Source of the DNA: Clostridiales bacterium UBA1390 | Lineage (GTDB): Bacteria; Bacillota; Clostridia; Lachnospirales; Bianqueaceae | Assembly (NCBI GenBank): GCA_002305315.1 | Contig: DBQQ01000002.1 | Coordinates: forward strand, 19,950-69,431 | DNA length: 49,482 nt | Direction of reading: 5' to 3' | Part shown: in pieces, positions 25,248-34,356 of the stretch | Numbering within the stretch: the first letter of the stretch is position 1 | Layout: each line of letters starts with the position of its first letter | Program-made: the position numbers and the translations under genes | Notes under the pieces: generated by a model | Told to the model about the DNA's origin: nothing | The model's input: the letters and a program-made list of their open reading frames with translations, nothing else | Database searches by the model: none

Positions 25248-25276
25248 ATTATATGATACTTTCTGAAAAAATGCAA
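25248..25276 (-). promoter_or_regulatory. Sigma-A promoter of the cysE-sigH operon
   Basis: TTGCAT (25276-25271), a 17-base spacer and TATAAT (25253-25248), immediately after the terminator of the opp operon. Confidence 0.8.
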
Positions 25277-25277
25277 C

Positions 25278-25312
25278 AAAAAAGGAGCCATTGCATCCCT
25301 GCAATAGCTCCC
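25278..25312 (-). terminator. Terminator of the opp operon
   Basis: On the minus strand GGAGCTATTGCA pairs with TGCAATGGCTCC around a four-base loop, followed by six T. It lies just after the DUF3899 gene. Confidence 0.9.
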
Positions 25313-25316
25313 TGTA

Positions 25317-25709
25317 TCATACTAGGTAAATGACAACACAGATAACTGCTGCTGCCAAAAAACCTACTCCTGTGAAAAGACAACTCTTCAGCCATGGTTT
25401 TCGTAACGCATCCCGCTCCTGTTTGTACTCGTAGAATGAGGGAAACTGTTTTGTCGGATGACGAAATCCGGCCAAAAGTGAGGCAAAGGCATATCGAAGT
25501 GTGGTGAAGGCTCCCTGCGAAGCGACCCAGCTGAGTCCTCCGCATCCAGCCAGCAAGACTCCTGGTATCAGAAAACAATCGGATAAGATCCCGATTGTCG
25601 TCTTGAAATCCTGGCTCTCGAATAGCCCCTGACTATAGGCACAGAATGCGAAGAGCAGAATTCCCACTCCAATACAGATTCCAAAACTGATGGCTCGATC
25701 CTTTTTCAT
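25317..25709 (-). CDS. DUF3899-like small membrane protein
   Basis: The 130-residue protein has about four hydrophobic segments: ISFGICIGVGILLFAFCAY, a central stretch with LSDCFLIPGVLLAGCGGLSWVAS, and C-terminal FTGVGFLAAAVICVVIYLV. The spacing of LSDCFLIPG, of the GAFTTLRYAFASLL segment, and a basic FYEYKQERDALRKPW loop resembles the DUF3899 family of Firmicutes, whose function is unknown. It begins five bases after oppF and ends at the operon terminator, so it is co-transcribed with the peptide transporter. This suggests, but does not show, a link with transport. Confidence 0.7.
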   Translation of the reverse strand: MKKDRAISFGICIGVGILLFAFCAYSQGLFESQDFKTTIGILSDCFLIPGVLLAGCGGLSWVASQGAFTTLRYAFASLLAGFRHPTKQFPSFYEYKQERDALRKPWLKSCLFTGVGFLAAAVICVVIYLV

Positions 25710-25714
25710 GGGTC

Positions 25715-26932
25715 TTACTTCATCTCAGCCTGATATCTCTCAAATTCCGCCTGATTGCAGCTCACGAAATGACCCGGCTTGACCTCTCTAAACGTTGGTT
25801 TGTCTACGGAATAATCATGGTCGGCCAAAGGATTATATACGATTCGTTTTCTCTGCTTCTCATATGTGGGATCCGGCAGCGGAATCGCAGAAATCAACGA
25901 CCGCGTATACGGATGCAGAGGGTTCCTGAAGAGCTCATCCGAAGGCGCCATCTCCACCATTTTTCCAAAATACATTACGCCAATCCGATCCGAGAAATAT
26001 TTGACTACGGACAAATCGTGCGCAATAAAAAGAAGGGTAAGTCCGAACCGATCCCGTAGATCATTCAGCAGGTTGATAACCTGCGCCTGCACCGAAACAT
26101 CCAATGCTGATACGGGTTCGTCCGCAATAATCAGATCCGGATTCATGATGATGGATCTGGCCACACCAATACGTTGACGCTGTCCACCGGAAAACTCGTG
26201 AGGATACCGGGTCGCATGTTCTCTGACCAGTCCCACCAACTCCAGCATCTCATAGACCTTGTCATCGATCACCTTCTTGTTGCGCTCCCCCTGTATGACC
26301 AATCCCTCGGCAATGATATCCCGAACCGTCCTACGAGGATCCAGGGACGCAATCGGATCCTGGAAGATCATCTGAATCTGCGTCACCAGTTTCGTGCGTT
26401 TTGCCTTATGCAGCTCGTCCTTATATTCTTTGGTAAGACGCGTTTTCTCTTCTCCGCTCGCCTTCTCGATCAAAGGCAAATATTTCTCATTCGCCTTCTT
26501 CACCAGTTCATCAGAATATTCCTTATCACAGTGTTTTTGATCGTATTCAGCGGCTTTGATCTCTTTTTTATTTTCTGCGATGATCTGATCCAACTCGTTT
26601 TCCAGCTTCTTTTTTTCGCCTTCGCTTCCTGCAGCCGCAATCCTCTGCTTATATTCTTTTTTCGCATGATTGATCGCATCCACATAGGATCGTGTTCCAG
26701 CCGCAATCCGAATCCCTTTGAAATACACACTTCCAGAAGTGATATCGTATAATTTGATGATGGAGCGTCCCGTTGTCGTTTTTCCGCAGCCGGACTCACC
26801 CACCAGGCCAAATACTTCTCCCTTCTGAATCTCAAAGCTGACATCGTCTACCGCCTTGAGTTCGCCGCCCTCCATCGGAAAGTACTGGCAAAGATGCTCT
26901 ACTCTGAGCAAAGTCTCTTGATTATTCGGCAT
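25715..26932 (-). CDS. oppF: Oligopeptide ABC transporter ATPase, OppF type, with helical insertion
   Basis: One of two ATPases that power peptide import. It has Walker A GESGCGKT (45-52), Q-loop FQDP (190-193), signature EFSGGQRQRIG (246-256), Walker B LIIADEP (267-273) and the OppF C-terminal part with HPYTRSLISAIP. The protein is 405 residues, against about 310-330 for usual OppF. The excess is a charged, mostly helical stretch at about 76-182, placed between Walker A and the Q-loop where an ordinary protein has a short beta region. It overlaps oppD by 11 bases. Nucleotide-binding motifs are intact, so it should be active. Confidence 0.9.
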   Translation of the reverse strand: MPNNQETLLRVEHLCQYFPMEGGELKAVDDVSFEIQKGEVFGLVGESGCGKTTTGRSIIKLYDITSGSVYFKGIRIAAGTRSYVDAINHAKKEYKQRIAAAGSEGEKKKLENELDQIIAENKKEIKAAEYDQKHCDKEYSDELVKKANEKYLPLIEKASGEEKTRLTKEYKDELHKAKRTKLVTQIQMIFQDPIASLDPRRTVRDIIAEGLVIQGERNKKVIDDKVYEMLELVGLVREHATRYPHEFSGGQRQRIGVARSIIMNPDLIIADEPVSALDVSVQAQVINLLNDLRDRFGLTLLFIAHDLSVVKYFSDRIGVMYFGKMVEMAPSDELFRNPLHPYTRSLISAIPLPDPTYEKQRKRIVYNPLADHDYSVDKPTFREVKPGHFVSCNQAEFERYQAEMK

Positions 26933-29087
26933 CCTGCGCCCTCCCTCTTATCTTCATTCTTGCGATTCGATCCGTGATGATCTTGGGTGTTTCCACCTTC
27001 GGTGCATCCGGATGGAGCAGCCATGTGGCGGCATAGTGTGTATCCGTGATCTTGAACATCGGCGGCTGCCTCTCAAAATCAATCTTCATCGCATACTTAT
27101 TTCGAGGCGCGAACGCGTCTCCTACCGGCGGATAAATCATATTCGGCGGTGTACCCGGAATCGCTTCCAACTTTTCATTGGTATCCAGATCCGGCATAGA
27201 GGAAAGCAGGGCCCATGTATACGGATGGGCGGAATGATAGAACACATCCTCTGCGGTTCCATACTCTACGATCTTTCCCGCATACATGACCGCGATCCGG
27301 TCTGCCATGTTTGCCACGACCCCCAAATCATGCGTGATGAAGATGATCGAAAGCTTTCGCTCTCTCTTCAGCTGATTGATCAGTTCCAGAATCTGCGACT
27401 GAATCGTAACGTCCAGCGCCGTCGTCGGTTCGTCACAAATCAAAATATCCGGATTGGCCGCCAACGCAATAGCGATCACGATACGCTGACGCATACCGCC
27501 GGAAAACTCAAACGGATATTGATTATACCGCTTTCTGGGTTCGGAAATACCCACTTCCTCCATCAGCTTGATCGCCTTTGTTTTAGCCACCTGCTTCGTG
27601 ACTTTATCAACCACGCCGGAAGCATTTTCCTTCAGATAATCAATAGCGTCCAAGGTTTCCTGATGATAATCCCTCGCTTCTTGATGCGTTAATGAATCCT
27701 CATAATGTTCTATAAGACGTGTGATTTGGCGAATTATATTTTTCTGCACCAGCTTCAGATCGGTAATCTGTGCGGCAGCTACCTCCCAGTCCGGCTTCTT
27801 TCCTTTCTGCGTCAAGCGATCATGCTTTGCCTTCGCCTTATTATACTTCTCCTGTTCCTTCTTGTTTTTTCCGATAGACGAGAAGTATTTATCCAATTCA
27901 TTCTTCATTCCCGACTCAAAGGTATAGGAAAGACTGTCTTTCACAATCTCTAATGGATTGATTGTCGACTTTACCTTTTCTACGAGTGCTTTATGCGCCT
28001 CATGACACTCGGAAGCAACCAGATGCTCTTTTTCAAAAATCGGAAGCTTCTCCCGCAGTACCTTGATCGCCTCTTCTTTCTTCTGATAAGAAACCTTCGC
28101 CGCATAGGCCATGCCCTTCTGCGCATCTTCGATGAAGTTCTCCATGAAATGCTGATTCAGATAATCTTCCAGGTAGGCGTTCAGCTCTTCCACCGATTTC
28201 GCGGGCATCTCCTGCTGTGCGAATGTTTTATAATATCCCATTGCAAAGAAATTCGGCACAGGCAGTTCCAATGCCTTCTGAAGGATCTCCTGAAGCTTCT
28301 TCAAAAGCTTCAGAGTATCTGGATCATTCGGATTCTTTTTATACTGACTCTTTTTACCACTTAATTCCGAAATCGTCTGATTCAGTGTATTGGCCTGCTC
28401 TTTCACCACATATTCCTGCACGGATTTCTTAGCGTACTGCAGGATCTGACTGATACGAAATGGGACATCCTTCGCCGCGTTTTTTTCCATCTCAAAGGTC
28501 AGTCCCTCAATCTCGTCCACAGCTTCAAAAGCAGCATCATACGCTTCGTTATAAGCGCCTTCCAAATCTAAATGCTTATACTCAAACTTATCAAAATTAT
28601 GGCACTTCTCTGTCAGTTGATCGGCCGCAGACCGTCCCTCCTCCTGCGCTGCCTGGATCATATATTCATTCAGGTGCTTCAGGTAGGTATTAAATGTGGA
28701 ACGGCATTCTCTCTGATGTGCCTTTCCCTTCAGGATCATGGCTTCGGTCAGCTGACGGCCAATCTTGACAATAGGATTCAGACTGGACATCGGATCCTGA
28801 AAGATCATCGCGATTTTATCACCACGAATGCGGTGAAAATCCTCTTCCGTGATCTTCAGCAGATCCTGGCCGTCATAGATGATCTCTCCGCCTTCTACAA
28901 TAGCGTTCCCCGCCAAAATTCCAAGAATTGCTTTGGAAGTGACGGATTTACCTGACCCGGATTCCCCTACAATAGCCAGTGTCTCTCCCTTCGCCAGATC
29001 GAAGTTGATACCTCGTACCGCCTGCACCTTGCCATTGGAAGTGCGGAAAGAAATCGTCAGGTCTCGAACTTGCAGTTTACTCTCCAT
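26922..29087 (-). CDS. oppD: Oligopeptide ABC transporter ATPase, OppD type, with very large helical insertion
   Basis: The partner ATPase of OppF. It has 721 residues where OppD usually has about 320-350. Walker A is GESGSGKS (41-48), the Q-loop FQDP (96-99), the signature FSGGMRQR (528-535), and Walker B ILICDEP (548-554), followed by ITHDLGVVANMADRIAVMYAGKIVEYG and the OppD tail with HPYTWALLSSMPDL. Between the Q-loop and the signature lie about 430 residues in place of about 55. The extra 375 or so (about 122-500) are rich in Lys, Glu, Ala and Leu and look helical, with coiled-coil-like runs. No second enzymatic motif was recognised in them. It lies two bases after oppC. Confidence 0.9.
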   Translation of the reverse strand: MESKLQVRDLTISFRTSNGKVQAVRGINFDLAKGETLAIVGESGSGKSVTSKAILGILAGNAIVEGGEIIYDGQDLLKITEEDFHRIRGDKIAMIFQDPMSSLNPIVKIGRQLTEAMILKGKAHQRECRSTFNTYLKHLNEYMIQAAQEEGRSAADQLTEKCHNFDKFEYKHLDLEGAYNEAYDAAFEAVDEIEGLTFEMEKNAAKDVPFRISQILQYAKKSVQEYVVKEQANTLNQTISELSGKKSQYKKNPNDPDTLKLLKKLQEILQKALELPVPNFFAMGYYKTFAQQEMPAKSVEELNAYLEDYLNQHFMENFIEDAQKGMAYAAKVSYQKKEEAIKVLREKLPIFEKEHLVASECHEAHKALVEKVKSTINPLEIVKDSLSYTFESGMKNELDKYFSSIGKNKKEQEKYNKAKAKHDRLTQKGKKPDWEVAAAQITDLKLVQKNIIRQITRLIEHYEDSLTHQEARDYHQETLDAIDYLKENASGVVDKVTKQVAKTKAIKLMEEVGISEPRKRYNQYPFEFSGGMRQRIVIAIALAANPDILICDEPTTALDVTIQSQILELINQLKRERKLSIIFITHDLGVVANMADRIAVMYAGKIVEYGTAEDVFYHSAHPYTWALLSSMPDLDTNEKLEAIPGTPPNMIYPPVGDAFAPRNKYAMKIDFERQPPMFKITDTHYAATWLLHPDAPKVETPKIITDRIARMKIRGRAQDAE

Positions 29088-29089
29088 AC

Positions 29090-30634
29090 TTAATCTTCCA
29101 CTCCTCTCGTTGATGGGTTAAAGGCATCTCGCAGGCCATTACCAAACAGGTTAAAGGAAATCAGGAGTAACGCAAAATACAGGGCTGGGAAAAACATGGC
29201 GTGAGGAGACGTCGTCATGGACGTCTGTCCCTGGCTCAGTAGTGTACCGATACTGGTTCCTACCAGATCCATCAGATTCACGATACCCAAATATGTCAAT
29301 GTAGTCTCGGTATTGACTACATTCGGGATGATCAGCGCACAGCTCGTCACAATAGTTCCCAGAGAATTTGGGAAAATGTGCTTAAACATCAGCCGCTTGT
29401 CCGATGCTCCCAGCGTCCGAGCCGCATATACAAATTCCTGATTCTTAAATCGATAAAACTGCTTTCTGGTCAGCGCCGCCATGCCGATCCATCCCGTCAG
29501 TATGAAGGCAAACAAGAAAGATCCCGCCGTTCCTACTCTCTGTGCCAGATGTAATTGAAAGAGGGTCGCTACCACAATGAATGGAACCGCCGACAGAATA
29601 TCACTGATACGGTCCATAACCAGATCGATCTTACCCCCATAATACCCCTGAATCGCACCGTAAATCGCACCGATTGTCAGATTGATGGCAGATACCACGA
29701 TAGCAAAGATGAGGGAGAATCGAGAACCGATACCGATACCCGCAAACAGATCCTGACCCAGGGTATTGGTTCCAAAGATATAAAACGGTTCATGGCCATT
29801 CATGTAGATATAATAATTATAGTAGCAGACACGGCACTGCACTGCACCGGAACGACGCACGCTATAAATATAGCTGCCATCATCCCCTTCTATACGCAGA
29901 CTGTTATATTCTGAGCCTTCGATTGCCTTATTGGTAGAATAGGCGGGAATAAAATTTCCATTCTCATCCATAACCGCGGTTCCACGGCTATCCGATACCT
30001 GATACCAAATATTGGGATTATCCGAGATCCCCTGAATGGCATCGGGTTCTACATACGGATAGATCACTTGAATTCCCGTCTCATTCTGGAACTGCTGAAT
30101 CTTTTCAAATTCATCATACGAGAACACGCGATAAACTACACCTGTCTCGTAGTATTTATTTGTCTCTAGACGATAACTGTGAGACTCCCTTTCCTGTCCA
30201 CGATACATAGAAACCGTGGTCGTCGTATTCAGGATCCGAATGATCGGGTTCATCCCCGTCTCTTCGCCGATTCCTCTCCAATAATTATACTGAATATCAT
30301 TCTGACTCTCATGCACCACAGCACCATCAAATAAGCCGATCCCCATGTTGGCAATGGATTCAATAAAAGGAGGTGCGTTGGTGTAAACCGTATCCCGGTC
30401 GTCCATTGAATAGGGTGAAATCATCGGGGCAAAAATGGAGAACAGAATCAAAAAGCCAATGATATAGGCCGCTACGACCGAAGACTTATTCTTCTTAAAC
30501 CGAATCAGAGCATCTGCAAAATAGCTCCGATTCTTTGTCTCAAACTTCTGGTCGTGCAGCTTTGCATCCAGCTGAGCAAACTCAAACTTCTCCGCTGGGA
30601 TGTGTTCGTATTCTACATTCTGGTTCATGTTCAT
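29090..30634 (-). CDS. oppC: Oligopeptide ABC transporter permease, OppC type, with extracellular insertion
   Basis: A membrane subunit of the transporter. An N-terminal cytoplasmic part (about 1-50) leads to the first helix (SVVAAYIIGFLILFSIFAP). The usual OppC motif FGTNTLGQDLFAGIGIGSRFSL comes only at about 287-308, and the EAA-loop region with AARTLGASDKRLMFKHIFPNSLG lies near the C-terminal half. The loop outside the membrane between them is about 200 residues, rich in Tyr, Asn and Asp, against about 40-50 in usual OppC. Total length is 514 against about 300. It overlaps oppB by four bases. Confidence 0.9.
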   Translation of the reverse strand: MNMNQNVEYEHIPAEKFEFAQLDAKLHDQKFETKNRSYFADALIRFKKNKSSVVAAYIIGFLILFSIFAPMISPYSMDDRDTVYTNAPPFIESIANMGIGLFDGAVVHESQNDIQYNYWRGIGEETGMNPIIRILNTTTTVSMYRGQERESHSYRLETNKYYETGVVYRVFSYDEFEKIQQFQNETGIQVIYPYVEPDAIQGISDNPNIWYQVSDSRGTAVMDENGNFIPAYSTNKAIEGSEYNSLRIEGDDGSYIYSVRRSGAVQCRVCYYNYYIYMNGHEPFYIFGTNTLGQDLFAGIGIGSRFSLIFAIVVSAINLTIGAIYGAIQGYYGGKIDLVMDRISDILSAVPFIVVATLFQLHLAQRVGTAGSFLFAFILTGWIGMAALTRKQFYRFKNQEFVYAARTLGASDKRLMFKHIFPNSLGTIVTSCALIIPNVVNTETTLTYLGIVNLMDLVGTSIGTLLSQGQTSMTTSPHAMFFPALYFALLLISFNLFGNGLRDAFNPSTRGVED

Positions 30635-31584
30635 TTCTTCGATCCCATCCTTATCCGCGGGTCAATAAACCCATAGCTTATATCCACAATAATATTGGCC
30701 AACAAACCAATCGTTGTGTAGAAAACCGTCAGCATCATAAACATTGGATAATCCCGCCCTGTAATGGAATTGATATAAAGGTTACCAACACCGGGTACGG
30801 CGAATATCTTTTCAATAATCAGTGAACCACTCATAATACCAATGAACTGACTGAATATATTGGGTACAACCACTACCATACAGTTCTTGAGGGCGTGGCG
30901 AACCGTTGCTTGCGTTTTTGTTAATCCCTTGGTGCGCGCCAGCAGCATAAATTCACTCGTAAGAACTTCCGTCAATTCTGCTCTCGTCGTTCGAGTAAAT
31001 CCTGCGATAACGCTGAAGGATAGCGACATGACTGGCGGCAGCATACTGACAAACATGCTCCAAGAGAAGTAATTCGTTCCCGAGTTCATCAAGAACGGGA
31101 ACAATCCCAACTTATATGATAGGAAATACTGAATCAAAAAGGCGTATACGAAAGACGGCACCGAGATACAGACCATGGTCAACGTTGAGATCAGATGATC
31201 TACCCAGGTGTTCTTCTTCAACGCGGCGATAATGCCCAGTATGATTCCGATCGGAATACTGAACAATATCGAATATAGATTGACAAATATAGTCGCTGGC
31301 AACCTAGATGTGAAAATCGAAGCCACATCCTGTCCAAAGTATAAGACATCACTGATGCCCCAATCCCATTCTGTGAAAATGTCCTTCAAGAAAATGCCAA
31401 ATTGCACTAGATAAGGCTTATTATAACCAGCAGCTTCACGCCGTGCCTCTATGATCACGGAGTGCGGATCCTCAAGAGGAAGCTCTACAGGCGGCAGCAT
31501 TCTTATGAGTACAAAACACATTAGGGTGATGATGAACAATGTCACCAACATCAAAGCAATTCGTTTTATAACATACTTAACCAT
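30631..31584 (-). CDS. oppB: Oligopeptide ABC transporter permease, OppB type
   Basis: The other membrane subunit, of ordinary size: 317 residues from the ATG at 31584, which has GGAGGAAACAT in front. It starts with VIKRIALMLVTLFIITLMCFVLI and has six expected helices. The EAA loop is visible around TRAELTEVLTSEFMLLARTKGLTKTQATVRHALKN, followed by IMSGSLIIEKIFAVPGVGNLYINSITGRDYPMFM, typical of OppB/DppB. It is separated from oppA by two hairpins, which would allow more binding protein than permease to be made. Confidence 0.93.
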   Translation of the reverse strand: MVKYVIKRIALMLVTLFIITLMCFVLIRMLPPVELPLEDPHSVIIEARREAAGYNKPYLVQFGIFLKDIFTEWDWGISDVLYFGQDVASIFTSRLPATIFVNLYSILFSIPIGIILGIIAALKKNTWVDHLISTLTMVCISVPSFVYAFLIQYFLSYKLGLFPFLMNSGTNYFSWSMFVSMLPPVMSLSFSVIAGFTRTTRAELTEVLTSEFMLLARTKGLTKTQATVRHALKNCMVVVVPNIFSQFIGIMSGSLIIEKIFAVPGVGNLYINSITGRDYPMFMMLTVFYTTIGLLANIIVDISYGFIDPRIRMGSKK

Positions 31585-31657
31585 ATGTTTCCTCCAAGCA
31601 AGTTCATGCTTTCCGAACGCCCGGCCCTGCAAAGCACAAACGAAATGTGTTTATAAC

Positions 31658-31692
31658 AAAATATTGCAGGATCGCAGATCCGGCAATATTTT
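31658..31692 (-). terminator. Second hairpin between oppA and oppB
   Basis: AAAATATTGC and GCAATATTTT with an inner GGATC/GATCC form a near-perfect 16-bp stem around a three-base loop. Placed just before oppB, it may act as a partial terminator or protect the oppA mRNA end. Confidence 0.6.
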
Positions 31693-31712
31693 ACTAACTC
31701 TTAAAAATGAAA

Positions 31713-31747
31713 CAATGCGACCGGGCCGCAAAGGCCGGCCGCATTGC
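31713..31747 (-). terminator. Terminator-like hairpin after oppA
   Basis: On the minus strand AATGCGGCCGG and CCGGTCGCATT pair around a GC-rich loop region, followed by GTTTCATTTTT. It lies 24 bases after the oppA stop and probably lowers read-through into oppB. Confidence 0.65.
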
Positions 31748-31770
31748 TCTAGTTTTCCCCAAAAAGAGAA

Positions 31771-34356
31771 TTAATACAGCAGTTCTCCACCCTGATCTGC
31801 AACATACTGAGCCCAAGCGGCATCATCGTAGTTGTACTTCATATACTGGATTCCACCATAACCCATAACCGGATTATACTCTTCTACTACATAATATACC
31901 TGCTGAGACAGCAGAACCATAGAAGAATCCTGCAGCATCGGGATATAGTCATAGGTCTGCAGTACACGGCCTTCGATAGCAGCCAGGATGTCCAGACGAG
32001 TCTCGATATCCGCGCTTGCCTCACCGAAGTTGTACTCTGTGCCACCTACGGTAACAGTCGTACCATTCAGCGCATCAGACCACTGCTTCAGATTCATGGA
32101 GATCGGCGTACCATCCACCTCAATCTCCAGCTCCACAGAAGTTGCGTCGAACCAGTTCGCATCATACTGCTTAGAAGGATTGGTATACAGATCCGTCAAG
32201 CTGAACGGATTGAATGTAGAACCAGTCCATCCTGCCAGTACCGTGTCAGACATACCTTCACGAATACGATTAGACCATTCATTCTCATACGGTGCAGACT
32301 TCGTGAACTGAACCTTACCTTCGAAAGGTGTACCCTCAGTTACCTCAGCCATCTTCTCATTCAGATAATCGATGGTTGTGGTCATGAAGGTGCTGTCCTG
32401 AGAAATTGCGTACTCGATGGTCACAGTCTGATCGGAGATACCATCTCCATCCTCATCGGTGATATATCCAGCAGCAATAGCCTCATCAAAAGCCTGTGCA
32501 TACAGTTCCTTTGCGGTCTCAGGATCATAACCTGTGATAGCCTCAACTGCCTCGTCCAGGCTGGAATACTGGGACACATCTACAGAATAGAAATCACACA
32601 GCGCCTGCTTCGCCTGATCGGTGTCACGATAACGAGAACCGCTCTCAGGATCATACAGATACGCATCACCAATCAAACCATATGCGCCGGAACGAGCCGG
32701 GGATACGGTGCTGGCGAACAGTTCACGATCATAGGTGATCGCGATAGCACGACGGAAGCTGTCTACCGTCATCGTCTGCAGATCCGTTGTTGTCGTGTCA
32801 AATCCATCGTTCGCTTCACGCTGATTCAGCGCATCCAGATAGCCGTTCAGAATCAGGAAGAAGATCGTGTCATTCGGCGTTGAGAATGCATAATCGCTAG
32901 AACGATAGGTGTCGAAGTCATCAGTCTGCAGTCCATAGGTCATCAGCTCACCGCGCAGGAACATCATCTTCTGCGTAGAAGCTTCCGGAACCAGCTGGCA
33001 GTCGATGGCTGTCGTCTGATACATGTCATAGGTCTGTCCGTCTACCGGATCGACATACTGATGCTGTCCATCGGTATATCCATACCAGCTCTCGTTCTTT
33101 TCAAAACGCATGGACTTACCGGACTGATACTCTGTCAGAGAATATGGTCCATAGCTGACCGTCGTATCTGCGCTGGTATTATAGGTAGAAGTCCATACAC
33201 CATTGTTTTCGGTCAGGCAGCTCTCATACAGATCCTGGTATACAATCCAGTTAGAGGTCAGGTTGTACAGCAGGTTGAATCCGCTCAGAGACTTGCCAAA
33301 CACGATCGTGATCTGATAGTCGCCGCTCTTGTACAGTCCGACGGTGTCAAAGCTCAGATCGGAAGGATAGGTCCAATTGATATAGATCTCATCCGGGAAA
33401 TAGCTCTGTCCCAGTGCAATGCTGGCCTCATCGCTGCCATAACACTGCGGATAGAACACATACATCTCGCTCAGGGTCAGCGGAGACTCTACGGTCTCAT
33501 CCGTCGCCTCCAGGCTCAGACCCGCAGGATCTACCGTAGTACCGTCGAACGGATAGTTTTCAAAATCATATGCATATCCAAAGGAATATGACCAGTTGAT
33601 ATATGCAGTCTGATCGCCATACTCCGCCAGGAATTCATCCAGAGAGGTAATTCCTGCGCTGGCCATAGCATCTGTGATAGACAGCAGCTTGGTCTGTCCC
33701 TGGTTTGCATAGTTCTGCGCACCGGCAATCACCATATCACCAGAATAATAATCGGACGCTCTGTAGTTCAAAAGCTCCGGTCTCAGCAGCTGCTGCATAG
33801 AATATACATAGGTATCTGCGTTGATAGGAGTACCATCTTCCCAAACTGCATTCTCATTCAGATCGATGGTATAGGCATATCCCGCTGTCGCGGACTCCGG
33901 AATACCGAACTCCGGATGCTCAGCCTTCACCTGCTCGGTCACATCTACCGGCTCGCTGGCTGCCATCTCCGGGATAATCTCATAACCAGAGTAAGGATCC
34001 TTACCCTCCACCGGATGCAGTTCATCATTATAAACGAATCCATACAATCCCGTGCGAATATAGTTGCTAGGATATGCATCGTCATTCGTCTGATAGGTAT
34101 GCGGATTCCAGTTTGTTGCCAGAGTCGATACGGCATCTTTATAGGTATAAGTACCGCTCGTCGTCGGCAGCTCATAGTCAACACCATCATCTGCCGCGCT
34201 CTCATCGGTAGCACTCTCATCTGCCGTGCTGTCTGCGACACTGTCTACTGCACTGGAAGTGCTGCTGGAATCGCCCGACTCGCCGCTGCATCCAGCTAAT
34301 ACGCTGGATGCTGCCAGAACCGCAACCAGAAGAAAAGCCAAAAACTTCTTCTTCAT
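31771..34356 (-). CDS. oppA: Oligopeptide ABC transporter substrate-binding lipoprotein, oversized
   Basis: OppA captures peptides outside the cell and hands them to OppBC. The signal peptide ends in VLAGCS with the lipidated Cys23, followed by a Ser/Asp/Ala-rich linker to about residue 65. Family-5 binding-protein patterns follow, such as ALATNWNPHTYQT-like start, ITYDRELFASTVSPARSG and late YIPMLQDSSMVLLSQQVYYVVEEYNPVMGYGG. The protein is 861 residues; OppA is usually about 540-600, so roughly 250 residues are extra, spread through the domains. SD AAAGGAGG and a perfect promoter suggest strong expression. Confidence 0.88.
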   Translation of the reverse strand: MKKKFLAFLLVAVLAASSVLAGCSGESGDSSSTSSAVDSVADSTADESATDESAADDGVDYELPTTSGTYTYKDAVSTLATNWNPHTYQTNDDAYPSNYIRTGLYGFVYNDELHPVEGKDPYSGYEIIPEMAASEPVDVTEQVKAEHPEFGIPESATAGYAYTIDLNENAVWEDGTPINADTYVYSMQQLLRPELLNYRASDYYSGDMVIAGAQNYANQGQTKLLSITDAMASAGITSLDEFLAEYGDQTAYINWSYSFGYAYDFENYPFDGTTVDPAGLSLEATDETVESPLTLSEMYVFYPQCYGSDEASIALGQSYFPDEIYINWTYPSDLSFDTVGLYKSGDYQITIVFGKSLSGFNLLYNLTSNWIVYQDLYESCLTENNGVWTSTYNTSADTTVSYGPYSLTEYQSGKSMRFEKNESWYGYTDGQHQYVDPVDGQTYDMYQTTAIDCQLVPEASTQKMMFLRGELMTYGLQTDDFDTYRSSDYAFSTPNDTIFFLILNGYLDALNQREANDGFDTTTTDLQTMTVDSFRRAIAITYDRELFASTVSPARSGAYGLIGDAYLYDPESGSRYRDTDQAKQALCDFYSVDVSQYSSLDEAVEAITGYDPETAKELYAQAFDEAIAAGYITDEDGDGISDQTVTIEYAISQDSTFMTTTIDYLNEKMAEVTEGTPFEGKVQFTKSAPYENEWSNRIREGMSDTVLAGWTGSTFNPFSLTDLYTNPSKQYDANWFDATSVELEIEVDGTPISMNLKQWSDALNGTTVTVGGTEYNFGEASADIETRLDILAAIEGRVLQTYDYIPMLQDSSMVLLSQQVYYVVEEYNPVMGYGGIQYMKYNYDDAAWAQYVADQGGELLY

